DNA of 64,000 nt, taken from positions 1-64,000 of the forward strand of contig NZ_QTNQ01000006.1 in the NCBI RefSeq assembly GCF_018424695.1, in the 5' to 3' direction. Of the stretch, positions 9,394 to 17,882 are shown one piece after another. The number at the start of each line of letters is the position of its first letter. Positions within the stretch are counted from its first letter, which is position 1. The notes beneath the pieces are model-generated. The model ran no database searches, had not been told where the DNA came from, and saw only the letters and a list, made by a program, of their open reading frames with translations. The DNA is from Vannielia litorea. Lineage in GTDB: Bacteria > Pseudomonadota > Alphaproteobacteria > Rhodobacterales > Rhodobacteraceae. Made by a program: the position numbers and the translations under genes.

Positions 9394-12354
9394 ATGAGCA
9401 CTAGCGAACAGACCTACAAGAAGAAACTCATCGAAGTCGCCATTCCGCTCGAGGCCATCAACGCCGCCTCGGCGCGGGAGAAGTCGATCCGGCATGGGCA
9501 TCCCTCCACACTGCATCTGTGGTGGGCGCGCCGGCCGCTGGCGGCGTGTCGGGCGGTGTTGTTCGCGCAGTTGGTGGATGATCCCTCGTCCTGCGTCGAT
9601 GAGCTGATGGCCGATCCGAAACTGCGCGAGCAGGCCGAGGCGGAGCTGCCCGCGCGGCTGGCGGCGTGGGAGAAGAGCAAGGCTTCGGCGCAGGGCGCGG
9701 CGGCGAATGCACCGGAGCCGACGCTGGAGGACGTGGCGGTCGAGATCGAGCGCAAGCGGCTCTTCACCATCATCGAAGACCTGGTGAAGTGGGAGAACTC
9801 GACCAAGGAAGAGGTGCTGGAACGCGCGCGGGCCGAGATCCGGCGCAGCTGCGGCGGCGAACTGCCCCCGGTCTATGACCCGTTCTCGGGCGGCGGGTCG
9901 ATCCCGCTCGAGGCACAGCGGCTGGGCCTGCCCGCCTATGGGTCCGACCTGAACCCGGTGGCGGTGATGATCGGCAAGGCTATGATCGAGATCCCGCCGA
10001 AGTTCAAGGACATGGAGCCAATCCATCCGGGCGGGAATGAGCGCAACCACTACCGCAACGCCGAAGGGCTGGCTGAGGACGTGAAATACTACGGCGAGTG
10101 GATGCGCGAGAAGGCGTGGGAGCGCATCGGGCATCTCTATCCGCAGGTGGACCTGCCGAAGGAGTATGGGGGTGGCAAGGCGACGGTGATCGCCTGGATC
10201 TGGGCGCGGACGGTGCCAAGCCCGGACCCGGCCTTTGCGGATGTCCAAGTGCCGCTGGCCTCCAGCTTCTTGTTAAGTGCGAAGAAAGGCCGGGAGGCGT
10301 GGATCGAGCCTGTCATAGACAAAGGCGAAAAGTCGATCTCGTATCGTGTTCGATACGGCGGAACTACAGCCGAAATTGAACGAGCCAAGGAAGGCACGGC
10401 CGCCGGCAAGCGCAAGGCATTTCGCTGCATTATTTCGGATGCTCCGATTCCCTACGACTACATCAAGAAAATTGGTGCTGAGGGAAAGATTGGGCATCGG
10501 CTTCTTGCGATCGTTGCGGAAGGAAATCGGGAACGTGCATACGTCTCCCCGACTCCCGAACAGGAAAGAATTGCTACGTCTGAAACACCGAAGTGGCGGC
10601 CCGAAGCAAAACTGCAGGGCAAGGCGCGTGTGAACGTGTCTAACTACGGAATTGACACCTTTGGTGATGCTTTTACTGAACGTCAGCTTGTTGCTCTTAA
10701 CACCCTTGTTGATCTGATTGACGACGCAAGGCTTGAAGTTCTCAAAGACGCCCAAGCCGCTGGACTTTCTCAAGATGATGCAGCGCTTAGAGAAGCGGGA
10801 AATGGGGCAAGAGCTTATTCAGAAGCAGTCGCGATCTACTTAGCGTTCACGGTCAGCCGTTTCACTGACAGGAACAACTCTCTCTGCACGTGGGATAGTG
10901 GACCCGCCGGGACCAAATCTTCCACTGGAGGCTCCGCGAGAACCGCCTCTCTTCGAAACTTGTTTTCGCGCCAAGCGATGCAAATGGCTTGGGACTATGG
11001 GGAAGGCAATCCTTTCAGTGATTCCGGCGGCGGATACAATAGCGCACTGTCTTGGGTGGTGCCCGCTATTGCCCAACTTCCAGCCAACAATGGCGGGAGC
11101 GTTCGCATGTCGGATGCGCAGAACCAGACAATCGGAAAATCGATGGTGGTTTCAAGCGACCCACCATACTACGATAACATCGAATACTCCGATCTTTCTG
11201 ATTTCTTCTACAACTGGCTTCGGCCAATGCTTCGACCGATGTTTCCAGAAGTGTTCGGAATGCTCGTGACACCGAAGTCAGAAGAACTCGTGGCCTCACC
11301 GAAACGACACGGTTCGCGGGAAGCTGCGGAGAAGTTCTTTCTCGACGGAATGCGAAGTGCGATTGAACGACTTTCGAAGCAGGCTCAGCCGGGCTTTCCC
11401 GCAACAATCTACTACGCATTTAAACAGAGCGAAGTCAGAGACGAAGGCATCAGTTCCACGGGATGGGCCACCTTCCTGCAAGCTGTTGTCGAAGCCGGAT
11501 ATTCAGTTGTCGGCACATGGCCGATGCGCACCGAGATGGCGAACCGCATGATTGCCTCTGGCACCAATGCCCTTGCCAACTCGGTCGTCCTTGTCTGCCG
11601 AAAGAAGGAAGCGACCGCCGACACAATCACCCGCGCCGAGTTCATCCGCGCGCTGAAACGCGAGCTGCCTCCAGCCATCGCAGAACTTCAGGCCGCCAAC
11701 ATCGCCCCGGCCGACATGCCGCAATCGGCAATCGGCCCCGGCATGGGCGTCTTCTCGCGCTACACCGCCGTTCTCGAGGCCGACGACAGCCCGATGACGG
11801 TCAAGACCGCGCTGCAGCTGATCAATGCCGAGCTCGATGAATATCTTGGCGGCATCCAGGGCGAGTTCGACGCTGACACGCGCTTCGCCATCACCTGGTT
11901 CGAGCAGAACGGCATGGGCAAGGGCGACTATGGCGTGGCCGACAACCTCGCCCGCGCCCGCGGTATCTCGGTCGACAGCGCAAAGCACGCCGGGATCGTG
12001 GAAAGCGCGGCGGGCAAGGTGCGGCTGTTGAAGCGCGACGAGCTCGACCCCGACTGGGCGCCCGAGGAGGACGGGCATCTGACCGTGTGGGAATGCCTGC
12101 AGCACCTCGTGCGCCTGCACGAGAAGGAGGGCCTGTCGCACGACACCGCGGCGCTGCTGAAACGCTTCGGGCCCCAGGCCGAGGCGGTGAAGGATCTGGC
12201 CTATTGCCTCTATGACATCGCCGCCAACAAGCGGCGCGAGGCGTCCGAGGCCACGGTCTACAACGCCCTGATCGCCGACTGGTCAGAGTTGAGCCAGATG
12301 GCCGCCACGGTTTCGCTAGAAGGGCGGAACCGGCAAGCACGATTTGAACTGTAA
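9394..12354 (+). CDS. DUF1156 DNA amino-methyltransferase
   Basis: The protein has 986 aa. The DUF1156 N-terminus is clear: KKLIEVAIPLEAIN, then HPSTLHLWWARRPLA. The S-adenosylmethionine site is DPFSGGGSIPLEA (about 162-174) and the catalytic motif is DPPYY (about 589-593). The roughly 420-residue segment between them holds the likely target-recognition part, as in alpha-order methyltransferases. DPPY implies transfer to an exocyclic amino group, most often N6-adenine, though N4-cytosine is possible. In the operon it probably marks host DNA as self. It starts 13 bp after the 275-aa gene. Base composition is odd: about 10270-11500 is visibly poorer in GC than both ends of the same gene. Confidence 0.92.
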   Translation: MSTSEQTYKKKLIEVAIPLEAINAASAREKSIRHGHPSTLHLWWARRPLAACRAVLFAQLVDDPSSCVDELMADPKLREQAEAELPARLAAWEKSKASAQGAAANAPEPTLEDVAVEIERKRLFTIIEDLVKWENSTKEEVLERARAEIRRSCGGELPPVYDPFSGGGSIPLEAQRLGLPAYGSDLNPVAVMIGKAMIEIPPKFKDMEPIHPGGNERNHYRNAEGLAEDVKYYGEWMREKAWERIGHLYPQVDLPKEYGGGKATVIAWIWARTVPSPDPAFADVQVPLASSFLLSAKKGREAWIEPVIDKGEKSISYRVRYGGTTAEIERAKEGTAAGKRKAFRCIISDAPIPYDYIKKIGAEGKIGHRLLAIVAEGNRERAYVSPTPEQERIATSETPKWRPEAKLQGKARVNVSNYGIDTFGDAFTERQLVALNTLVDLIDDARLEVLKDAQAAGLSQDDAALREAGNGARAYSEAVAIYLAFTVSRFTDRNNSLCTWDSGPAGTKSSTGGSARTASLRNLFSRQAMQMAWDYGEGNPFSDSGGGYNSALSWVVPAIAQLPANNGGSVRMSDAQNQTIGKSMVVSSDPPYYDNIEYSDLSDFFYNWLRPMLRPMFPEVFGMLVTPKSEELVASPKRHGSREAAEKFFLDGMRSAIERLSKQAQPGFPATIYYAFKQSEVRDEGISSTGWATFLQAVVEAGYSVVGTWPMRTEMANRMIASGTNALANSVVLVCRKKEATADTITRAEFIRALKRELPPAIAELQAANIAPADMPQSAIGPGMGVFSRYTAVLEADDSPMTVKTALQLINAELDEYLGGIQGEFDADTRFAITWFEQNGMGKGDYGVADNLARARGISVDSAKHAGIVESAAGKVRLLKRDELDPDWAPEEDGHLTVWECLQHLVRLHEKEGLSHDTAALLKRFGPQAEAVKDLAYCLYDIAANKRREASEATVYNALIADWSELSQMAATVSLEGRNRQARFEL

Positions 12355-12365
12355 GGGTTTCCGAG

Positions 12366-15300
12366 ATGGCCAAGTCTACCCGTCAGCATGTGTTCGAAGG
12401 CATGGAGCTTCTGCCCGAGGCGCTGATCCCTTTCGTCGAGAAACGGCTTGAAAGCTCGCTGCAGGGCCATTGGCAGGTGCAGGTGCTCGAGCGTGTCCGT
12501 GGTCTGCGGCCCAATGGCGATGGCCAGGTGAACTGGGACCAGCAGGGGCTGCTCCAGGTCATGATGGCGTTCTGGAAGGAAGCTTTCGCGATGGTGCTCG
12601 GGCATCCAGAGCGGTCTTACGTTTCCGAGCTGCTCGACGTGCGCAACAAGCTCGCGCACAACGAGACCTTCACCTACGACGACGCTGAACGCGCGCTCGA
12701 TACGATGCGCAGGCTGTTGGAGTCGGTCAGCGCCAAGGAAACGGCCGAGAAGATCAGCGCCTCGCGCGACACGATCCTGCGTACGAAGTATGCCGAGCTT
12801 GCACGCAACGAGGAACGCCGGAAGACCGCGCGGCTGGACATCTCGGTCGACACGGTCGGCGGGTTGATGCCATGGCGCGACGTGGTGGAGCCGCACCAGG
12901 ACGTGGCGACCGGAGAGTTCCAGCAAGCGGAGTTCGCGGCCGACCTCGCGAAGGTGCATAACGGTAGCGCGCCATCGGAATACCGGAACCCGCGGGAGTT
13001 CTTTGCGCGGACCTACCTGACAGAGGGGCTGAGCACGCTGCTCGTGGGTGCGGCGAAGCGGATGAGCGGTGGCGGAGGTGACCCGGTCGTTGAGTTGCAG
13101 ACAAATTTCGGCGGTGGCAAGACCCACTCGATGCTTGCGCTCTACCACATGGTAGGCGGCACGCCGGTGGAAGACCTGCCGGGGCTCGACCAGCTCATGT
13201 CGCGAAACGGGCTGGTGGTGCCTGGGAAGGTCAACCGGGCGGTGCTGGTAGGCACGTCACGCGGGCCCCAGGACGTGATCTCGGTGGAGGGCGGTCGCAA
13301 GATCCGGACGACCTGGGGCGAGTTGGCGTGGCAGTTGGGCGGCGCCGAAGCGTTCGAGATGCTGGCCGAAAATGACGAGCGTGGGATCGCGCCCGGGTCG
13401 AACCTGCTGGAGGCGTTGTTCAAGAAGTACGCGCCGGCGCTCATTCTGATCGACGAGTGGGTCGCCTACCTGCGCCAGATCTACAAGGTCGAGGGTCTGC
13501 CGTCCGGATCGTTTGACGCGAACCTCTCCTTCGTGCAGTCGCTGACCGAGGCCGTGAAGGCCAGTCCCGGCGTGCTGTTGGTGGCCTCACTGCCCGCCTC
13601 GCAGATCGAGGTCGGCGGCGAAGGCGGACAGGAGGCGCTGGCGCGACTGAAGCAGACTTTCAGCCGCGTGGAATCGTCCTGGCGGCCAGCGAGCCAGGAA
13701 GAAAGCTATGAGATCGTTCGTCGCCGCCTGTTCAAGGAGATCCCTGGCGACAAGTTCCATCATCGCGACAACACGCTGAAGCAGTTCGCGAAACTGTATC
13801 GTGAGAACGCGGACGATTTCCCGAATGGCTGCTCCGACGAGGATTACCGGCGGAAGCTGGAAAAAGCCTATCCCATTCATCCGGAGCTGTTCGACCAGCT
13901 CTATACCAGCTGGGGCTCGCTTGAGAAATTCCAGCGCACGCGCGGCGTACTGCGCTTGATGGCGCAAGTGATCCACGAGCTTTGGATGGGCAGTGACCCA
14001 TCGGTGATGATTATGCCGGGGAGCGTCGCCATCAGCTCGGCTCGCGTCGAGCCCGAGTTGCTCCATTACCTGGATGCAAGTTGGCAATCGATCATCGCGG
14101 GCGACGTGGATGGTGTGACGTCGACGCCGTACAAGATCGACCAATCTGCTCCGAACCTCAACCGATACTCCGCAACACGACGCGTTGCGCGCGCGGTGTT
14201 TATGGCAACGACCCCGACCCATGGGCAGGAGAACAAGGGGCTCGACGATAAGCAGATCAATCTTGGTGTTGTGCAGCCTGGTGAGCGTCCTGCCATCTTT
14301 GGCGATGCGCTTCGCCGGCTCGCGAACCAAGCCAAGTTCATGCACAGTGATCTTGGGCGATATTGGTATTCGATGTCGGCCAGCCTGAACCGGCTGGCGG
14401 CCGACCGCGCAGCCCAGTTCGAGGAAGCTTTGGTTCTCCACGAAATCGACAAGGCGCTGGGCGGCTACATCAACGGTCTAGCGGATCGTGGCCACTTCGA
14501 CACGGTTCAGGTTGCCCCTGGCAGCTCTGCCGATGTTCCGGACGAACCTGGCGGTGTCCGAGCCGTGGTCCTCGGTGTGGCGCACCCACACACCGGTCGC
14601 GACACGTCTGAGGCCCTCGCGGAGGCCAAGGACATCTTGATGCAGCGTGGCAGCACGCCCCGCGTCTACCGCAATATGCTGGTTCTGCTCGCCGCCGAGC
14701 AGCGGCAACTGGATAATCTCAAAGCTGCCCAGCGCGCCGCTCTGGCATGGGCTGAAATCGTCCAGGAAACGAAGCGGCTCAACCTGACCCAGAGCGACAG
14801 CGCCTTGGCCGAAGCGAAACTGAAAGAGGCGACGGAGACCCTGAAGACTCGAATGAAGGAAGCGTGGTGCTACTTGATCTACCCGGTTCAGGAGAGTGCG
14901 CAGGCTGACGTCGAGTGGACGTCAGCGAAAGTTCCAGCACAGGATGGACTTCTCGCGCGCGCCAGCAAGAAGCTGGTAAGTGATCAGGGCATTTGGCCCG
15001 AGCTTGGCCCAGACAACCTGAACCGTCAGCTCGAGAAGTACATCTGGAACGGCAAGCCGCATTTGCATCTGAAGGATTTGTGGGAGTATCTAAATCGGCA
15101 CACGTACCTTCCCCGTGTCAAGAACAGAGCGGTGCTGTCAAAGGCGGTGCACGCGTCCGTTAGCGGCATGTTGCCGGGCCCATTCGCCTATGCAGAGCGC
15201 TGGGACGAGGCGAAAGGATCCTATGTCGGTCTCGCGATTTCAGGCGCCTCGAGCGCCCAAGCCGTGATCGACAGTGAATCGGTCATCGTCAAGCCGGATG

Positions 15301-15662
15301 TGGCGGAACAGCATAGGCAAAAACAATCTGCCGCGGCACCGGTCGAAGGTCAGGCTCCTGCAGCAACCGGTGATCCGGAAGCGCCTCAACAGCCCGCTGC
15401 TGGTACACCGGAAACCACGCCGACCGAGCAAAAGCCGACCCGTTTTCACGGGACGGTAATGATCTCCCCTGAGCGGCCAGCGCGCGATATACATCAAATT
15501 GTCGAAGCGATCATCGAACAGCTGACAACCTTGCCCGGGGCAGACGTCTCTATCAAATTGGAGATCGATGCGGAGGTGCCGGATGGGCTTGATCGCGCTA
15601 AGACTAGGACCTTGGTTGAGAATGCGAACACACTGAACTTTATCGACAAGTCTGTTTCCTAA
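12366..15662 (+). CDS. DUF499 ATPase with N-terminal Swt1-like HEPN domain
   Basis: The protein has 1098 aa. Residues 1-120 look like the Swt1-type HEPN domain and contain RNKLAHNE near 92-99, which keeps the R-x4-H pattern of HEPN ribonucleases. The DUF499 ATPase follows, with Walker A NFGGGKTHS (about 247-255) and Walker B LILIDEW (about 359-365). A Pro/Ala/Thr-rich linker (about 990-1040) precedes a final folded segment. DUF499 proteins are large P-loop ATPases found beside DUF1156 methyltransferases and helicases in defence islands. The gene starts 11 bp after the methyltransferase and ends the operon. It may be the sensor or the effector; its role is not established. Confidence 0.88.
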   Translation: MAKSTRQHVFEGMELLPEALIPFVEKRLESSLQGHWQVQVLERVRGLRPNGDGQVNWDQQGLLQVMMAFWKEAFAMVLGHPERSYVSELLDVRNKLAHNETFTYDDAERALDTMRRLLESVSAKETAEKISASRDTILRTKYAELARNEERRKTARLDISVDTVGGLMPWRDVVEPHQDVATGEFQQAEFAADLAKVHNGSAPSEYRNPREFFARTYLTEGLSTLLVGAAKRMSGGGGDPVVELQTNFGGGKTHSMLALYHMVGGTPVEDLPGLDQLMSRNGLVVPGKVNRAVLVGTSRGPQDVISVEGGRKIRTTWGELAWQLGGAEAFEMLAENDERGIAPGSNLLEALFKKYAPALILIDEWVAYLRQIYKVEGLPSGSFDANLSFVQSLTEAVKASPGVLLVASLPASQIEVGGEGGQEALARLKQTFSRVESSWRPASQEESYEIVRRRLFKEIPGDKFHHRDNTLKQFAKLYRENADDFPNGCSDEDYRRKLEKAYPIHPELFDQLYTSWGSLEKFQRTRGVLRLMAQVIHELWMGSDPSVMIMPGSVAISSARVEPELLHYLDASWQSIIAGDVDGVTSTPYKIDQSAPNLNRYSATRRVARAVFMATTPTHGQENKGLDDKQINLGVVQPGERPAIFGDALRRLANQAKFMHSDLGRYWYSMSASLNRLAADRAAQFEEALVLHEIDKALGGYINGLADRGHFDTVQVAPGSSADVPDEPGGVRAVVLGVAHPHTGRDTSEALAEAKDILMQRGSTPRVYRNMLVLLAAEQRQLDNLKAAQRAALAWAEIVQETKRLNLTQSDSALAEAKLKEATETLKTRMKEAWCYLIYPVQESAQADVEWTSAKVPAQDGLLARASKKLVSDQGIWPELGPDNLNRQLEKYIWNGKPHLHLKDLWEYLNRHTYLPRVKNRAVLSKAVHASVSGMLPGPFAYAERWDEAKGSYVGLAISGASSAQAVIDSESVIVKPDVAEQHRQKQSAAAPVEGQAPAATGDPEAPQQPAAGTPETTPTEQKPTRFHGTVMISPERPARDIHQIVEAIIEQLTTLPGADVSIKLEIDAEVPDGLDRAKTRTLVENANTLNFIDKSVS

Positions 15663-15731
15663 CCCAAGCTGTCCCCAGTTTCAGTGGCCGAAGCCCTCGC
15701 TGTAGTGGTCTCGGGAAAGACCGCCGTCTCA

Positions 15732-16199
15732 TTAGCGGCCACCGCTAAGGCTGCCGCAGATTTCTTCTCCCAACTCTTCGAGCAAGATCTCCCTCTCTCG
15801 CCGCAACGCAAGGACGTGTTGTTTCATGTAGGTGTTGTGGTGCATCCCCTTTGGTTTAGGTGGGAAGGGAAGAAGAAGACCAGGGTTTGGCTGACCAAGG
15901 TTCCGTCTAACCTTTAGCGCCATGGATAGCTTTCTTGCTCTCGGTGACATTGTCTCCGAGGCATACCTACCGCGGCAGCAAACCCGGCAGCCCCATAGTG
16001 GCCCGTTTCCCCGGCGGTATATTATGGCGCATCGGCGATCGCAGGATGGGCAGAGAAACCACTGTCGCCGACCTCCAAACGCTGTCTTCGTCCACGTCGT
16101 CACGATCCGCTCCCCGCCATGCACCAAGACATCAGGGATCGCGGGCACCATCTTGGCGAGTTTCCTAATATCTATCTGCGGGGCGTAGTCACAAATCAT
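15732..16199 (-). CDS. Zinc-ribbon protein of unknown function
   Basis: The protein has about 155 aa from ATG 16199; the frame stays open to 16334, so the start is uncertain. The core has GGRRQWFLCP followed by Cys pairs CPSC and CRVC separated by a Trp-containing stretch, a treble-clef or ribbon zinc site. A basic region with RARKL and PFPPKPKG and a charged C-terminal helix follow. Similar small zinc-ribbon proteins occur in proteobacterial islands and prophages without a known role. The gene converges on the DUF499 gene, 69 bp between stops, and belongs to the minus-strand half of the island. DNA or RNA binding is possible but unproven. Confidence 0.7.
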   Translation of the reverse strand: MICDYAPQIDIRKLAKMVPAIPDVLVHGGERIVTTWTKTAFGGRRQWFLCPSCDRRCAIIYRRGNGPLWGCRVCCRGRYASETMSPRARKLSMALKVRRNLGQPNPGLLLPFPPKPKGMHHNTYMKQHVLALRREREILLEELGEEICGSLSGGR

Positions 16200-16480
16200 A
16201 TGGGAAGTGTTCACTTTGTGTACTTTAGTTAGGGTGTCGCCGGATCTGCTGCAGCGCCAATGACTGATGTTGATGCGGGATTGTGGGTTTGCCCGTCCGC
16301 CCCTCGGCCTGACCCTCCAGCAGGCTTGCAACAACTCGGTTCACGCTGTGCCGTGTGCCAACGGAACGGGTTGGGTTGCCGGAAGCGAAAGTGCCATCAG
16401 TATTGCTCGCGTCCAGCGCATTGTTGCGGTCCTCAGGCGCTGACATGACGCGGCACGCCCCAGTTCGAGGAAAAAATCGG
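16200..16480. other. Non-coding or weakly coding stretch upstream of the repeat cluster
   Basis: No open frame here has a good start and composition. A minus-strand frame with ATG at 16446 could encode 73 aa ending at 16225, but it lacks a ribosome binding site and any recognisable motif. With the repeats that follow, the stretch from 16200 to 16622 is probably the replication and control region of the island. Confidence 0.45.
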
Positions 16481-16633
16481 GTGAGGCAGGTGAGGCAGTT
16501 TCTATAACTTTCCCCTAGAGACCCTATGTATATATATAACAGTAACTTAGCTTGTTTCTCAGGTTGTGTAAGAATATGCCTCACCACCCTCACTTGCCTC
16601 ACTACCCTCACCGCTGCCTCACTCATGCCTCAC
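16481..16633. repeat. Iteron-like GTGAGGCA repeat cluster around an AT-rich tract; candidate origin of replication
   Basis: Two tandem copies of GTGAGGCAG lie at 16481-16498. An AT-rich run (CTATGTATATATATAAC, about 16524-16540) follows. Then copies in the opposite orientation occur: TGCCTCAC at 16577, 16595, 16615 and 16626, alternating with CCCTCAC at about 16587 and 16605. Spacing is 8-11 bp, close to one helical turn. The last copy overlaps the 3' end of the VapE gene. Repeats next to an AT-rich element beside a replication gene are the hallmark of an initiator-bound origin. An operator array is the alternative. Confidence 0.65.
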
Positions 16634-17882
16634 CGCCTTTCTCGGGCACGTAGCGCGCTGCGCCCTTGCCCTCGCCAGAGGTGATCCGACCGTCCTTCTT
16701 CCATCCCAGGGCAATCAGTTCCTGGGTCACGCGCTTGCTCAGAGCGGGCGTCATGTCAGAGGGCATTACGCCCAATTCACCAAGGATCTGCTTCGCGGTG
16801 ACTTCCGACCGGCCTTCGGCTGCCTTTGCGATGTCTGCCCGCCAGGGATCATCAGGGCGGCGCTCGGATGCCTCGGCACTTGCCTGGTGGGCCACATCGC
16901 CTTCAAGCCACCAACGCTCACCGTCCCGGTACAGCACGACCGCCTCCGCCCAAATCTGGTCCCGGACCTTGGCCAAGCCATCCACGTCAATCGCGCCGAC
17001 CTTTACGGGCCAAAACCGGCGTCCGCCTGTTTCGTCGCGTTGCCAATCGTCCTTGTTGGTGGTTCCAGCGAACACGCACCTGCGCGGCTCAGAGACTTCC
17101 TCACGCCCGTAGGCCGGTCGGTAGGTCTCGACCTGCCGGGTGATGAATGCCTTGATGGCATCCATCTCCCTGCGCATCGCCTCAAGCTCGGAGACCTCGA
17201 TGATCCACTTTCCCTTGAGGTAGCTGCTGGCATCCTTGGTGCCCATCTGTGGCAAGGCATCCGAGAACCACTCTTTTCCGGCCAGAGCGGCCAATGCGGA
17301 GGACTTGCGCCGCCCTTGGGTGCCCTCCAGCACCAACATGTGGTCAACCTTGCAGCCTGGGTCGTAGCCACGGGCCACGGCGGAGATGCACCACCGCTTG
17401 CCGACCTCCGAGATGTACTCGCTATCCTCAGCGCCGCAGTAACGCGTGAGCCAGGCATCGAGGCGCTTCTCGCCGTCCCAGCTCAAATGATCGAGGTAGA
17501 CCTTGAGTGGATCGAAAGATGCCTCGCGGCAGACCTTGCGAACCGCGCCCTGAACAATATCCATGGTGGCCTTGGGAAAGCCGTTGCCGTTGAACCACGC
17601 CTGAACAACGGTGTAGTCATCATCCTCCAACGGGCGGGGATAGTGGCCACCGATCTGCCCGCGGGGGTTCTCAAGCAACACCCGCCGCCTGCTGAACTCG
17701 TCGTAGCCGAACACGCCATGCCAATCGGCGTGATCGGTCAGCATGCGAAGGGAATTCGCCATGTTCCAGATGGGGCGATTCTTATCATCACGGATCAGTT
17801 CCAGGTCTTCGTGACGATACACCAAAGAAAGTGCCCTGCGTCGGGTGTCCATGCGTCTGTTGATCTGTGCAAACTGGTTCAA
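16623..17882 (-). CDS. VapE-family P-loop protein (virulence-associated protein E, replication-type)
   Basis: The protein has 419 aa. The VapE/VirE domain is seen in the Walker A GTQGRRKSS, then EVSELEA, a FAGTTNKDDWQRD segment and GGRRFWPV. The C-terminal about 80 residues look like a winged helix. VapE proteins occur in prophages and phage satellites, often in the place of a replicative helicase-primase. The start is TTG 17882: it overlaps the previous stop as TTGA and has a perfect AGGAGGTG 6-7 bases upstream. An open frame continues to 18041 but would ignore this site. The gene lies beside the repeat cluster it may act on. Confidence 0.87.
   Translation of the reverse strand: MNQFAQINRRMDTRRRALSLVYRHEDLELIRDDKNRPIWNMANSLRMLTDHADWHGVFGYDEFSRRRVLLENPRGQIGGHYPRPLEDDDYTVVQAWFNGNGFPKATMDIVQGAVRKVCREASFDPLKVYLDHLSWDGEKRLDAWLTRYCGAEDSEYISEVGKRWCISAVARGYDPGCKVDHMLVLEGTQGRRKSSALAALAGKEWFSDALPQMGTKDASSYLKGKWIIEVSELEAMRREMDAIKAFITRQVETYRPAYGREEVSEPRRCVFAGTTNKDDWQRDETGGRRFWPVKVGAIDVDGLAKVRDQIWAEAVVLYRDGERWWLEGDVAHQASAEASERRPDDPWRADIAKAAEGRSEVTAKQILGELGVMPSDMTPALSKRVTQELIALGWKKDGRITSGEGKGAARYVPEKGGEA

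Noticed and set aside
5044..15662. Canonical DISARM or an ordinary type I or III restriction-modification system
   Set aside because: No DrmA, DrmB or DrmC, and no HsdR/HsdS or Mod/Res pair. The helicase and methyltransferase types fit a DISARM-related system instead.
16225..16626. 133-codon minus-strand frame covering the repeat cluster
   Set aside because: Its first third is just translated repeats, it starts within the VapE stop region, and it has no ribosome site or known motif. A shorter 73-codon version from 16446 remains possible but unsupported.
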